A stretch of 64,000 nucleotides of DNA from Ferrimonas kyonanensis DSM 18153 (GTDB lineage Bacteria; Pseudomonadota; Gammaproteobacteria; Enterobacterales; Shewanellaceae): the NCBI RefSeq assembly GCF_000425405.1, contig NZ_KE384363.1, positions 310,001-374,000 of the forward strand, in the 5' to 3' direction. The notes beneath the pieces are model-generated. The model worked only from the letters and a program-made list of their open reading frames with translations. It did not search any database and was not told where the DNA came from. A program made the translations under genes and the position numbers. Numbering within the stretch: position 1 is the first letter of the stretch; every line of letters begins with the position of its first letter. Below are positions 28,201 to 36,380 of this stretch, piece after piece.

Positions 28201-28654
28201 TCAGATCCTGGCGGAGCAAACCGAGCTGGAACTGAAGATCCCCGCGCTGCTGCCGGAAGAGTACATTCCCCACGTCAATACTCGCCTGGCCCTCTACAAG
28301 CGAGTCGCCTCCTGTCAGAATGACGACGAACTGATGGAGACCCGGGTTGAGCTGGTGGATCGCTTTGGCACCCTGCCTGCCGCCACCGAGAACCTGCTCA
28401 AACTGACCCGGTTCAAATTATGGGCCATGGCCCTGGGGCTGCGTCGCATCGATGCCCACGCCAAAGGCGGCAGCATTGAATTCAATCAAGACACAATCGT
28501 CACTCCGGAAACCCTGATAGGTTTGCTACAATCGGATCCGGGACGCTATCGAATGGATGGGCCCACCAAATTACGTTTTCAAGGCGACCTGCAGGATGCG
28601 GCGTCTCGCCTTGATGCAGTGGAGCAGTTGCTCAAGCTATTGGACAAACGATGA
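25217..28654 (+). CDS. mfd: Transcription-repair coupling factor
   Basis: This 1145-residue translocase removes stalled RNA polymerase at DNA lesions and recruits UvrA. A UvrB-like N-terminal region (PDREVLPYDSFSPHQD) is followed by a CarD-like RNA polymerase interaction domain (VGQPVVHLKHGVGSYQGL), a superfamily-2 motor with GDVGFGKTEVAMRAAF, DEEHRFG and TATPIPRTL, the TRG region and a C-terminal regulatory domain. The stop overlaps the csiV start as ATGA, suggesting coupling. Confidence 0.97.
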   Translation: MSSFSPLAPASAGAGTKRRLTGLIGSAQSLTISRLAGQHAGISLLITQDTPSALHLEQELRYLCPHLPVTLFPDREVLPYDSFSPHQDIVSQRLEALYRLPTMTRGLVIVPISTALVRLPPVDYVGSNVLLLEPGQTIHIDTLRQNLTQAGYHHVEQVFEHGEFAVRGSIIDLFPMGSDQPLRLDLFDDELEAIRTFDVDTQRSGGSLEQVRLLPAREFPTHAKAIERFRSQWGQHFTRISNESESVYQQISKGLMPAGVESYLPLFFESTATLFDYLPEQVQLLTSGDIQQACEQFLKDAHSRYDNYGVDPLRPLLAPPQLFLQTEELFARIKPHGRIQLSRAVSEIAREPKAAVAAIGDIAVNHQLKQPTQALSARMGEVKRTLFSVESDGRREALLELLRPLKLNIESFAHLDDFIAASAPVGLIVSPLEQSVVLEKEKLALICEEELLGGRVRQRRRQRKTVSSDTLIRNLAELKVGQPVVHLKHGVGSYQGLQTLDAGGMSTEFLVLEYKDQAKLYVPVSALHLISRYSAGEDSEVQLNRLGSEAWDKARRKAAEKVRDVAAELLDVYARREAKPGFAFKLDQADYQKFSASFPFEETADQEAAIDAVVRDMRTSNAMDRLVCGDVGFGKTEVAMRAAFVAVNEGKQVAVLVPTTLLAQQHYENFRDRFADWAVRTEVMSRFNTAAEQRQVLKQLSEGKVDIVIGTHKLLQSDIKFTDLGLLIVDEEHRFGVRQKEQIKSLRAEVDILTLTATPIPRTLNMAMSGMRDLSIIATPPARRLSVKTFVRPKQGDLIREALMREILRGGQVYFLHNSVETIDDCAKELAELVPEARFAIAHGQMRERELEKVMSDFHHQRFNVLVCTTIIETGIDIPSANTIIIERADRFGLAQLHQLRGRVGRSHHQAYAYLLTAGKKMTKDAKKRLEAIEQLEDLGAGFMLATQDLEIRGAGELLGDEQSGHIAKIGFSLYMEMLEQTVAALKAGKEPSLDQILAEQTELELKIPALLPEEYIPHVNTRLALYKRVASCQNDDELMETRVELVDRFGTLPAATENLLKLTRFKLWAMALGLRRIDAHAKGGSIEFNQDTIVTPETLIGLLQSDPGRYRMDGPTKLRFQGDLQDAASRLDAVEQLLKLLDKR

Positions 28655-29631
28655 TCAACCTGAAAGCACTCACCGCCGGCCTGATGCTGACTTTGGCGTG
28701 TTCGGCCCCACAGGCCGAAGAAGCCACCTGGTTTGAGGTCGAAATTGCGGTATTCCAGCGCCCGCAGACGACCACCGAAACCTGGTCTCAGGAAACCACA
28801 CCGGTTAAAACGGCCGATACCCTGGATCTGCTGGGGCCGGCCATGATGCCGGATCTCAGCGCACTGGAAGAGGCCCTGAACCCCTGCGACAGCAGTGATT
28901 GGCTGAGCCAGCCAGAGAACTGCCAGCCGCAACCGACCGAGCCGGCAACGATACCAAGTCAGCTGCCCGCAACCGTTACCGCTCTGGAAACCGGCTCCCC
29001 CCTGTCTGGTGCGCCATTCCTGCTGCCGGCAGAGTCACTGCAGTTCAACGACGCCCTGGCGAAGCTGCGCCACAAAGGGGCTCGGGTTCTGCTGCACAGC
29101 GCCTGGCAACAGCCGGTATTCAGCCGCGGCAACAGCCAGGCCTACCGGCTCTACAACGGCCGAAATTTCAGCGACCGCTTCTACGCCGACGGTCGCCTGC
29201 GCCCACTCAACACCCCCCTGGGGTCGGTATTTGACTTCAACTTCTCAATGACGCCGCCCACCGCTCAGGCCGAGCCGGTGTGGGAACTCGATGGTTGGTT
29301 ACGCATCTATCTGAACCATTTTTTGTTTATCGATACGTCATTGCAGCTGCGTGAAGAGGGAGAGCGGCCGGTGCCTGGCCTGGAATCGATGACAGTCGCG
29401 ACCCCAGAGGCTGATCAATCGACACTCGATGCAGCCGACGATGGCGCCACTTCGGCGGCCACTGAGCCGTTTCTGAACACCATCGAACTGCGCCAAACCC
29501 GCCGGGTTCGCAGCCGTGAGATTCACTACTTCGATCACCCCAAAATGGGGGTGGTTATTCAGATTCGACGCATGACTCAACCCAGCGAGATGGAGCCGGC
29601 AACCGCAGCCGCCCCCCTGGTCACTCGGTAA
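28651..29631 (+). CDS. csiV: CsiV-family periplasmic protein
   Basis: A 326-residue secreted protein with a signal peptide (AGLMLTLACSAPQAEE) followed by WFEVEIAVFQRP. The conserved C-terminal part includes LDGWLRIYLNHFLFIDTSLQLRE and REIHYFDHPKMGVVIQIRR, as in the CsiV/PF10972 family, described in Vibrio as a peptidoglycan-binding cell-shape factor. Placement directly after mfd supports this. Its last 11 bp overlap the convergent acylphosphatase gene. Confidence 0.85.
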   Translation: MINLKALTAGLMLTLACSAPQAEEATWFEVEIAVFQRPQTTTETWSQETTPVKTADTLDLLGPAMMPDLSALEEALNPCDSSDWLSQPENCQPQPTEPATIPSQLPATVTALETGSPLSGAPFLLPAESLQFNDALAKLRHKGARVLLHSAWQQPVFSRGNSQAYRLYNGRNFSDRFYADGRLRPLNTPLGSVFDFNFSMTPPTAQAEPVWELDGWLRIYLNHFLFIDTSLQLREEGERPVPGLESMTVATPEADQSTLDAADDGATSAATEPFLNTIELRQTRRVRSREIHYFDHPKMGVVIQIRRMTQPSEMEPATAAAPLVTR

Positions 29632-29893
29632 CCTCGAAATCCAGGTACAGGTCGGTGCCGTCATAATCGGACACCAGCACATCGGTCACCTCTGCCTGAG
29701 GTGGCCCCTGATGGGCCCAGTCCAACATGGCGTCCACCGCCCTGTCAGCCCCCTGGGCCAGCATCTCAACGCTGCCATCATCCAGGTTACGAACGTAGCC
29801 GGTAACCCCGAGACGCAGCGCCGCTTCCTGGGCCGACGCCCGGTACCACACTCCCTGAACCCGGCCACTGACCTTCACCATCAAACGCTTCAT
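29621..29893 (-). CDS. yccX: Acylphosphatase
   Basis: A 90-residue enzyme that hydrolyses acyl phosphates. KVSGRVQGVWYRASAQEAALRLGVTGYVRN contains the catalytic Arg and phosphate-binding loop, and RNLDDGSVEMLAQG the catalytic Asn region. ATG 29893 gives the normal length; the longer frame adds 50 unrelated residues. It is convergent with csiV and overlaps it by 11 bp with no terminator between. Confidence 0.95.
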   Translation of the reverse strand: MKRLMVKVSGRVQGVWYRASAQEAALRLGVTGYVRNLDDGSVEMLAQGADRAVDAMLDWAHQGPPQAEVTDVLVSDYDGTDLYLDFEVTE

Positions 29894-30082
29894 AGCATCG
29901 CCCACCCTCAAGTCGATAACTTCACTATAGCAGCTATCCCGGCGGTTAGAATTTTCCCACCCAAACCACAATAACGTCTTGATCGGCGTCGTTTTCAGCC
30001 AAGCACAGTCCAACCCGGCATCCGCAGACACCGAGTTCGACACGACCGTACAGAGGAAGGTGCAGACACGCTCCGCCCAGAC

Positions 30083-30622
30083 TCAAGCGCTCTTAAATTC
30101 TGCCAGCGCTTTCAGTTGACGGGAGATGTCCTTAAATTTGTGGGTTTGAGTGGTGTCCCAGATGACGGGGTAGAAGGGCTTCATCTCCGCTTCAATACGG
30201 GAAGTGTCGAGCACCTCATCATGGCGAGCCAACACACACAGACAATGATCGCGGTTCTTTTTACGGAACTCGGTGACGCACTTTTCCTTAATGTCGCGGT
30301 ACTCTTCCGGGCGATCAATCCGCCCCTCCATGTTCTCTTCCGGCCACAAATTGGGGTTGAACACCACCGATTTCATGCCGGTCAGGAAGGCAATGCGCTC
30401 GGCCCAGAAGCCTCCCAGGCCGACGCCGACAATCAGCGGACTGGGGTCATCGCTGTAGCGCCTCTGTTTATCCACCTCTTTCAGCAGGTGCTGCATATCA
30501 TGGCGAGGATGAAGGGTGGAGTAACTTATAAAACGCACGTCTTCGTCAGCAAACTGAAGTTGCAGAACTTTTTCGTGGTTTCCAGGGCTGGTGGCGTCAA
30601 ACCCGTGCAGGTAAATTATCAT
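30083..30622 (-). CDS. ycfP: YcfP/UPF0227 alpha/beta-hydrolase-like protein
   Basis: A 179-residue protein beginning [18 protein letters not shown], with [15 protein letters not shown] where a lipase has GxSxG. The nucleophile Ser is replaced by Leu here (GLGG), as is usual in the YcfP group, so esterase activity is doubtful. Length and the [10 protein letters not shown] and HDEVLD motifs match YcfP. Confidence 0.88.
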   Translation of the reverse strand: MIIYLHGFDATSPGNHEKVLQLQFADEDVRFISYSTLHPRHDMQHLLKEVDKQRRYSDDPSPLIVGVGLGGFWAERIAFLTGMKSVVFNPNLWPEENMEGRIDRPEEYRDIKEKCVTEFRKKNRDHCLCVLARHDEVLDTSRIEAEMKPFYPVIWDTTQTHKFKDISRQLKALAEFKSA

Positions 30623-30988
30623 AGTAAAACCATTCCATTAGCTTGGATCCACTATAGCCATTGGCAAACCGCAAGCAAAGCACTCAAGATGATCTGGATC
30701 ACGGTCGAGCCCATTTTGCCAACTCGAACGGCCGTCGATAGTGATAAAGATGCCATAACATCAGCGTCTTGCTTCATATGCCCGATGAAAACCATTCAAA
30801 GACGGAATTGCCGCCCACCCCATAAGGGGGTTTGCGCTGGTGAAACCGGCTCAGGTTGACCACCATCTTGTCGGCAGCGGCGCAGGCAACATTTTATACT
30901 GTATCAGGCAGGTCCGATTTTGCTTTTCCTCCTGCTGGGGTACCATCAGGGCATTCGCCACAACGCACCATTCAACAGGGATACCGTT
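30623..30988. other. Intergenic region upstream of sdaA
   Basis: This 366-bp region lies between divergent ycfP and sdaA. It holds a palindrome TGATC-TG-GATCA at 30690-30701 and a good -10 hexamer TATACT at 30895-30900, but no matching -35 at 17 bp was found. No coding or RNA gene was recognised in it. Confidence 0.4.
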
Positions 30989-32359
30989 ATGATTAGCGTG
31001 TTCGATATGTTCAGTATCGGCATTGGCCCATCCAGCTCCCACACCGTCGGGCCGATGCGCGCCGCCAATCGCTTTATCGAAGCGCTCAGGGCGCACCATC
31101 AGTTTGAGCACACCACCGAGCTGCAATGCGAACTGTTTGGCTCTCTGGGCCAGACTGGCAAAGGCCACGGCACCGGAAAAGCCGTGGTTCTGGGGCTGTT
31201 GGGGGACCAACCGGAGACGGTTGACACCGATTCTGTGGAACAGAAATTGGAGCAGGTCGCCAGCGGTCAGCGTCTGTCTCTGGACGGCGAGCGCGAGGTG
31301 GCCTTTACCCGCAATCAGGGCATTACCTACCACCGCCGCAAAACCCTGCCTCAGCACGCCAATGCCATGACCCTGCGGGCCCTGGATCAGGGCCAGGTGC
31401 TGTATGAACAGACCTACTTCTCCGTCGGTGGCGGCTTTGTACTGGACAAAAGCGAGATCGCCCAGCCGCTGGCCGTCAGCAGCGGCCCGGCACTGCCCTA
31501 CCCCTTTGATACCGCAGCCCAGTTGCTGCAACACTGCAACGACAAAGGCCTGTCCATCGCCTCCTTGATGATGGCCAATGAGAAAGTGGTCTGCGATGAA
31601 GCCGAGATTCGCCGTCAACTGTGGCAGATCTGGCAAACCATGAAGGGCTGCGTCGAGCGCGGTTGCCGGGAAGAGGGCATACTGCCCGGCGGACTCAAGC
31701 TGCGCCGCCGCGCCTCTACCCTGTATCGGCGCCTGGCCGCCGAAGGCAACAACAGCCGCGATCCGCTCAATGCCATGGACTGGGTGGATCTGTTTGCCCT
31801 GGCGGTTAACGAAGAAAACGCCGCCGGGGGCCGGGTGGTGACTGCCCCCACCAACGGCGCTGCCGGCATTCTGCCTGCGGTGCTGTGCTACTACGACAAG
31901 TTCATACAGCCGGTGGACGAAGAGATCGCCTGTCGCTACCTGCTGACCGCCGCCGCCATCGGCATTCTGTACAAGAAGAACGCCTCCATCTCCGGCGCCG
32001 AAGTGGGCTGTCAAGGTGAGGTGGGCGTGGCCTGCTCCATGGCCGCCGGCGCCCTGACCGAGATCATGGGCGCCACACCGGCAGTGGTGGAGTGTGCCGC
32101 CGAGATCGGCATGGAACACAACCTGGGACTGACCTGCGATCCCGTCGGCGGCCTGGTGCAGGTGCCCTGCATCGAACGCAACGCCATGGGCGCGGTCAAG
32201 GCGATCAACGCCTCGCGACTGGCCTGCCGTGGCGATGGCCAGCACAAGGTCTCACTGGATAAGGTCATTAAAACCATGTGGGAAACCGGTCAGGACATGC
32301 GCACCAAGTACAAAGAAACCGCCAAAGGCGGCCTGGCGGTTAACATCGTCGAATGCTGA
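30989..32359 (+). CDS. sdaA: L-serine ammonia-lyase (iron-sulfur type)
   Basis: This 456-residue L-serine dehydratase makes pyruvate and ammonia using a [4Fe-4S] cluster. ATG 30989 ([26 protein letters not shown]) is the family start. The C-terminal cluster Cys residues are seen in [21 protein letters not shown] and VQVPCIERN. It is a single-chain SdaA/SdaB-type enzyme, monocistronic, ending at a strong terminator. Confidence 0.96.
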   Translation: MISVFDMFSIGIGPSSSHTVGPMRAANRFIEALRAHHQFEHTTELQCELFGSLGQTGKGHGTGKAVVLGLLGDQPETVDTDSVEQKLEQVASGQRLSLDGEREVAFTRNQGITYHRRKTLPQHANAMTLRALDQGQVLYEQTYFSVGGGFVLDKSEIAQPLAVSSGPALPYPFDTAAQLLQHCNDKGLSIASLMMANEKVVCDEAEIRRQLWQIWQTMKGCVERGCREEGILPGGLKLRRRASTLYRRLAAEGNNSRDPLNAMDWVDLFALAVNEENAAGGRVVTAPTNGAAGILPAVLCYYDKFIQPVDEEIACRYLLTAAAIGILYKKNASISGAEVGCQGEVGVACSMAAGALTEIMGATPAVVECAAEIGMEHNLGLTCDPVGGLVQVPCIERNAMGAVKAINASRLACRGDGQHKVSLDKVIKTMWETGQDMRTKYKETAKGGLAVNIVEC

Positions 32360-32386
32360 TGGCCTAAGCCACAGACCTACCAACAC

Positions 32387-32412
32387 AAAAGACCGCCTGC
32401 GCGGTCTTTTTT
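32387..32412 (+). terminator. Intrinsic terminator of sdaA
   Basis: AAAAGACCGC-CTGC-GCGGTCTTTT is a 10-bp stem followed by further T residues, 27 bp after the sdaA stop. Confidence 0.93.
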
Positions 32413-32659
32413 CATCCCCATCTCATCCAAAGACACCCAATTTATCTCCTCCCCTCTTTCTTTAGACACCCAAACTAAGCTGCAACGCTCCACGGCATGA
32501 CTAAGGCGTTAACTGGAGTGATGTACGGACTCGGTTTGCAGTCACCGCCCTCGAGTGAAGCAGATTTTTCAGGCCAGGTGAGAAAATGGGCCATAGAAGG
32601 CCCCCCTCTGAGCAGCATCAAAGGTCTACAGAATTGTTAGGTTTCTGATTGAAGTTCGG
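32413..32659. other. Intergenic region with two AGACACCC motifs beside the transposase
   Basis: AGACACCC occurs at 32431-32438 and 32464-32471, 33 bp apart. It is the inverse orientation of the GGGTGTCT motifs at 33706 and 34394-34507. A small hairpin GGGCC-N6-GGCCC lies near 32588. No open frame is convincing. Confidence 0.6.
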
Positions 32660-33640
32660 CTAAGCGCCAAAAAGGCGCTGGGCGTTTCCAGTCCCCCTAA
32701 TTCGGTGCATGCCGTCGGTTTGCCGACAATGTCGCAGACTATGCAATCGGCCTGCTAGGTGACAGAATTGATACTCGAACCCTTCAGTTAGCTCCATCCA
32801 ACTATCGAAATCAATCTCTAGCCGTTGAAGTAACGTTCCACTGGAGACGGGAATGATACCGTCTTTCCCCTGTTTGATGACTCGGCCGGTAAACTCCACA
32901 AGCTCCAGATAATCATTGAGGTGACAAGGCAAGGAATGTGAATTTAACTCTTTGGTATCAAAAGGTTTTAACCGCTCAGGTTGCTTACCTTTCAGGGCCG
33001 CCCGAATGCGCATTTGAACACTGGTAAAATCCGACTGTTCCGGTGTTTTTGCGATACCAGAACGGATGGGATTAAGATCAACATAAGCCATGCAAGCCAG
33101 CAGCGCTTGTTCATCGAGCAGTGCCTGAGACTTAAAACGCCCCTCCCAGAATCGGCCGCTGCATTCGTCCTCTTTATTAGCCTCCCGAGCAATGTATTCG
33201 TTGAGTGAACGCATAAACCAACTTAAGTCTGCCAAGCGACTGCGATAGAGCTCAGCCTTACGCTCCAGCAGATTAAGGTCGGCAGAAGAAAGAGCTTCCT
33301 GCTGCTCGTCATTACAATAGCGCCGAGTGAGCTCAGTTCCGGCAAACAGTCGATGCCAACGGCTGAACACTTCACGCATGCTCCAGACTGTGGCTTTCTG
33401 TGTCTCCACGTGCAGTACCACATGAGTATGGTTGCTCATCACGGCAAAGGCACACACCTCAATAGCAAATGACTGAGTTAATTGAAGTAGTCTATTTTCA
33501 ACCCAATCACGGCGGTGTTCATAACTGACACCAGTGTAGGCATCAACGCCACAAAGAAAACTGCGGCGGACACAGCGACTAACACAGTGGTAAAAGGGGG
33601 TATCCTGCAGCGACACCTGCTGCTTTCTGGCTGTAGGCAT
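32660..33640 (-). CDS. REP-associated tyrosine (Y1) transposase, RAYT/IS200-like
   Basis: A 326-residue single-strand DNA transposase-like protein. DTPFYHCVSRCVRRSFLCG starts the Y1 domain. The HUH motif is HTH in AVMSNHTHVVLHV. The segment NEYIAREANKEDECSGRFWEGRFKSQ is typical of the long RAYTs of marine gammaproteobacteria; the catalytic Tyr is probably within the N-E-Y-I-A helix. ATG 33640 has AAGGA eight bases upstream. RAYTs act on REP-like palindromes, and related motifs flank this gene. It appears intact. Confidence 0.88.
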   Translation of the reverse strand: MPTARKQQVSLQDTPFYHCVSRCVRRSFLCGVDAYTGVSYEHRRDWVENRLLQLTQSFAIEVCAFAVMSNHTHVVLHVETQKATVWSMREVFSRWHRLFAGTELTRRYCNDEQQEALSSADLNLLERKAELYRSRLADLSWFMRSLNEYIAREANKEDECSGRFWEGRFKSQALLDEQALLACMAYVDLNPIRSGIAKTPEQSDFTSVQMRIRAALKGKQPERLKPFDTKELNSHSLPCHLNDYLELVEFTGRVIKQGKDGIIPVSSGTLLQRLEIDFDSWMELTEGFEYQFCHLAGRLHSLRHCRQTDGMHRIRGTGNAQRLFGA

Positions 33641-33705
33641 GGTTTCATCCTTGAAACGAACAAAAACACAGTGTAGTTGATGTCAATCGGGGCAATGCTT
33701 AGAGT

Positions 33706-33713
33706 GGGTGTCT
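33706..33713 (+). repeat. GGGTGTCT motif upstream of the orphan membrane protein
   Basis: A single copy of the motif lies between the transposase start and the start of the 33737 gene, in the opposite orientation to the two copies left of the transposase. Confidence 0.7.
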
Positions 33714-33736
33714 GTCTTTGAAGAAGTTAAAGCTGA

Positions 33737-34345
33737 ATGTCTAAACAGGCCGCTACAGAACAACAGTTGGCGCAACTGCTGTTGCCACTGATACTGCAAC
33801 CCAGTACTGATAGCGTGGGTAAACTTAACCGCACAGGCGTGTTGGTATTTTTGGCTATTTTGCTGGTCGCAGGCTGGTTCACATCTCATGTTGGGGTTAA
33901 TTGGGGCTATCTGAGTATCTTCCTCTTCTTCTGGTCGCTAGGCGTGTTGCCCATGCTACTGAATGCGATGGCTCTGCGTCGCCTTTCCGGAGCCTGGCAC
34001 ATCACCTTGGATGAGCAAGGCTTGCAGTGGCAATCCCCAAATGAGCACTTTGATGATTCCTTTTTTCTTCCTCTGGAACAGATCGATTGCATTGGTACTG
34101 AGTTGACCCCTGGTGCTAAAAATAACCTGCATTATCAAAAGGTCATCGTCTTGACCAACGGTCATCGCCTGCACCTTGCCAACAGAGCAGCCATTGATAT
34201 GGAGCTTATCCATATCGGCCTGGAGAAACTGGGAAAGCCATTTCGTCTTACTCATATTGATGAGGTTCTGCCAATCACCAACAACGTCCCCAGCTTTAAT
34301 TCCGCTGCACCAGCGCCCAAAAAAACGACACAAGCTGCCCTCTAA
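33737..34345 (+). CDS. Orphan membrane protein with a PH-like cytoplasmic domain
   Basis: A 202-residue protein of unknown function. Two adjacent hydrophobic helices (about residues 33-52 and 57-78) are followed by a soluble region that starts WHITLDEQGLQWQSPNEHF and continues with alternating beta-like segments, resembling bacterial PH-like domains (low-confidence resemblance). Base composition is noticeably less GC-rich than in neighbouring housekeeping genes. It is enclosed by GGGTGTCT motifs: one 24 bp before its start and three after its stop. This suggests it arrived with, or was trapped by, the repeat family. Confidence 0.6.
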   Translation: MSKQAATEQQLAQLLLPLILQPSTDSVGKLNRTGVLVFLAILLVAGWFTSHVGVNWGYLSIFLFFWSLGVLPMLLNAMALRRLSGAWHITLDEQGLQWQSPNEHFDDSFFLPLEQIDCIGTELTPGAKNNLHYQKVIVLTNGHRLHLANRAAIDMELIHIGLEKLGKPFRLTHIDEVLPITNNVPSFNSAAPAPKKTTQAAL

Positions 34346-34393
34346 ATATGAACCACCAGAGCCTTTTCTCCCTCAGAAGGACCGCTTTAACCT

Positions 34394-34507
34394 GGGTGTC
34401 TTTTTATAGCCTTTTTAAAGCCCTCCCAGAAGGGTCGCTTTAACCTGGGTGTCTTTTTAAAGCCTTTTTAAAGCCCTCCCAGAAGGGTCGCTTTAACCTG
34501 GGTGTCT
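34394..34507 (+). repeat. 53-bp tandem repeat, each unit starting GGGTGTCT
   Basis: GGGTGTCT occurs at 34394, 34447 and 34500, exactly 53 bp apart. The two complete units differ at one base. Each holds an imperfect hairpin built from AAAGCCCT and AGGGTCGCTTT arms. A more degenerate partial unit lies just upstream (from about 34360). The form is REP-like, matching the nearby RAYT. Confidence 0.9.
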
Positions 34508-34531
34508 TTTTTAAAGCCAGCCCCTGGAACC

Positions 34532-34564
34532 AAAATGCCGCTCAGGTGAAGTGAGCGGCATTTT
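34532..34564. terminator. Bidirectional terminator before queE
   Basis: A perfect 13-bp stem AAAATGCCGCTCA/TGAGCGGCATTTT with a 7-nt loop. The T-rich arm serves each direction; it lies 35 bp past the queE stop. Confidence 0.88.
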
Positions 34565-34598
34565 AGTCATTCGGGTCTGTTGTTCTGAGGCTTGAGGC

Positions 34599-35270
34599 TC
34601 AGTCGATGTTCAGATATTTGTGGGTTTGTACCGATAAGCGCCAGTTGCGTTCAATGCACACTCGAATCGCCATCTCGGTTGCCCGTTTCTGAGTCGAGAT
34701 GGGTTGCAGGCAGATCTGTGGCTGACGCGGCAAGGCCACGCCCTGCAGCAATTGATCCAGCTCCTCGATGTGCTTCTCCAGCGCCACCGGGTGCTTAATT
34801 TCGTCGGCCCGCTGCAACGCCGACGTTAGCACCGGCAATCCGCCTTTCATATTGATTTTCGGCGATACCGTCACCCAGGTATGCTCATCGACCTTGACTT
34901 CGGCACAGCCGGAGGTCTCAATCTGACAGCGCCACCCGGCCTGATGCATCTGCTCGGTGAGTGCCCGAAGGTCATACAGGCAGGGTTCACCACCGGTAAT
35001 CACCAGGTGGCGGGCCTGAAAGCGGCCATCGGTAAGCAGAGCCACTAACTGCGCCACTTCATAGCTCGCCCAACGTGGTGCATCGCCACTGATACCGATG
35101 ACTCCTTCCCGAGCCACCTCATCGGCGTCCTTTAACTCCCAGGTATGGCGGGTATCGCACCAGGGACAGCCTACCGGGCAGCCCTGCAGTCGCACAAATA
35201 CCGCCGGCACCCCGGTAAACTGGCCTTCGCCCTGGATGGTCTCAAACAGCTCATTGACCGGTAAACTCAT
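34599..35270 (-). CDS. queE: 7-carboxy-7-deazaguanine synthase
   Basis: A 223-residue radical-SAM enzyme of queuosine biosynthesis that contracts carboxytetrahydropterin to CDG. The cluster motif CPVGCPWC (C-x3-C-x2-C, about residues 31-38) follows ETIQGEGQFTGVPAVFVR. VITGGEP and IETSGC are further radical-SAM signatures. Nine bp separate it from perM upstream, so the two may be co-transcribed. Confidence 0.95.
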   Translation of the reverse strand: MSLPVNELFETIQGEGQFTGVPAVFVRLQGCPVGCPWCDTRHTWELKDADEVAREGVIGISGDAPRWASYEVAQLVALLTDGRFQARHLVITGGEPCLYDLRALTEQMHQAGWRCQIETSGCAEVKVDEHTWVTVSPKINMKGGLPVLTSALQRADEIKHPVALEKHIEELDQLLQGVALPRQPQICLQPISTQKRATEMAIRVCIERNWRLSVQTHKYLNID

Positions 35271-35279
35271 CGCCCTCTC

Positions 35280-36356
35280 CTACTCCAGCTCAGCGGCAGG
35301 CGCAGGCAGTTCGGTGCTCGGCCAGGCATTCACCACCGCTTTGACCAGGGTCGCCAGTGGAATGGCAAAAAACACCCCCCAAAAGCCCCACAGTCCACCG
35401 AAGATCAGCACCGACACAATAATGGCCACCGGATGTAGGTTTACTGCTTCAGAAAACAGAAGCGGTACCAGCACGTTACCATCCAGTGCCTGAATGATGC
35501 CGTAGGCCAGCAGCAGGTAACCAAACTGCGGCGTCCAGCCCCACTGGAACAAGCCCACCATCGCCACCGGAATGGTCACCACGGTTGCACCGATGTAGGG
35601 GATCAACACCGACAGGCCGACCACCAACCCCAACAGGGCCGCGTAGCGCAGATCCATGAACAGGAACGTCAGGTAACTGGTCACACCGATGATCAAAATC
35701 TCTATCGCCTTACCACGAATGTAGTTAACGATTTGGCCATTCATCTCTGTCCAGACTTTCTTAGCCAGTTCACGGTTGTCCGGCACGAAACGGCTGAAGC
35801 CCCGCAGCAACTCACGCTTATCTTTGAGGAAGAAAAACACCAGCAGCGGCACCAAAATGGCGTACACCGCCAACGCCACCAGATCGATCAGCGACCCCAA
35901 AGACACCTGCAAAACCTGCTGCCCCCAGGCCAGCAAGCGGCCGTTGAGGGTTTGCATCAAGTCATGAATCTGCGATTCGCTGATGAATTCCGGATACAAC
36001 TGCGGCAGGGTCAGCACCTGCCCCTGAGCCCAGGAGAACATCTCCGGCAGTTCACGGGCCAGACTGATCCCCTGATTCCAGATTTGCGGCAACGCCACCA
36101 GGCAAAACAGGGCCATGGCGCCGACAAAAGTCAGTAACACCAGCGAGGCCGCCAGCACTCTGGGCATGCCGCGATTGGCCATCTGCGCCACCGGCCACTC
36201 CAGCATGTACGCCAATACAATGGCCACCAGCAACGGGGTGATCAGTTGACCGTAAAAATAGATAACGGCAAACCCCACCACCAGAATCATCGCCAGGGTC
36301 ACCGCCTGGGGATCAGAAAACTTCTCCTGGTACCAGCTACGGACCAAATTCCACAT
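35280..36356 (-). CDS. perM: AI-2E family transporter, PerM type
   Basis: A 358-residue inner-membrane protein with about eight helices and the PerM/YdiK layout. The C-terminal conserved stretch LIPYIGATVVTIPVAM and GNVLVPLLFSEAVNLHP is diagnostic of the AI-2E exporter-like family. The transported substrate of PerM is not established. It stands beside a TusA-like gene and bepA, an arrangement common in Shewanella-like genomes. Confidence 0.88.
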   Translation of the reverse strand: MWNLVRSWYQEKFSDPQAVTLAMILVVGFAVIYFYGQLITPLLVAIVLAYMLEWPVAQMANRGMPRVLAASLVLLTFVGAMALFCLVALPQIWNQGISLARELPEMFSWAQGQVLTLPQLYPEFISESQIHDLMQTLNGRLLAWGQQVLQVSLGSLIDLVALAVYAILVPLLVFFFLKDKRELLRGFSRFVPDNRELAKKVWTEMNGQIVNYIRGKAIEILIIGVTSYLTFLFMDLRYAALLGLVVGLSVLIPYIGATVVTIPVAMVGLFQWGWTPQFGYLLLAYGIIQALDGNVLVPLLFSEAVNLHPVAIIVSVLIFGGLWGFWGVFFAIPLATLVKAVVNAWPSTELPAPAAELE

Positions 36357-36380
36357 TATGCTAACAACCTTATCGTTTCA

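Larger units (their letters stand above)
32431..34507. mobile_element. REP-associated transposase locus bounded by GGGTGTCT motifs
   Basis: The outer limits are the inverted AGACACCC motifs on the left and the last GGGTGTCT of the tandem array on the right. In between are the Y1/RAYT transposase gene and an orphan membrane-protein gene. This is inferred from motif placement only; no target-site duplication was identified, and RAYTs are usually domesticated and not an autonomous unit with fixed ends. Confidence 0.4.

Noticed and set aside
34394-34507. CRISPR array
   Set aside because: The repeats are contiguous 53-bp units with no unique spacers and no cas genes nearby.
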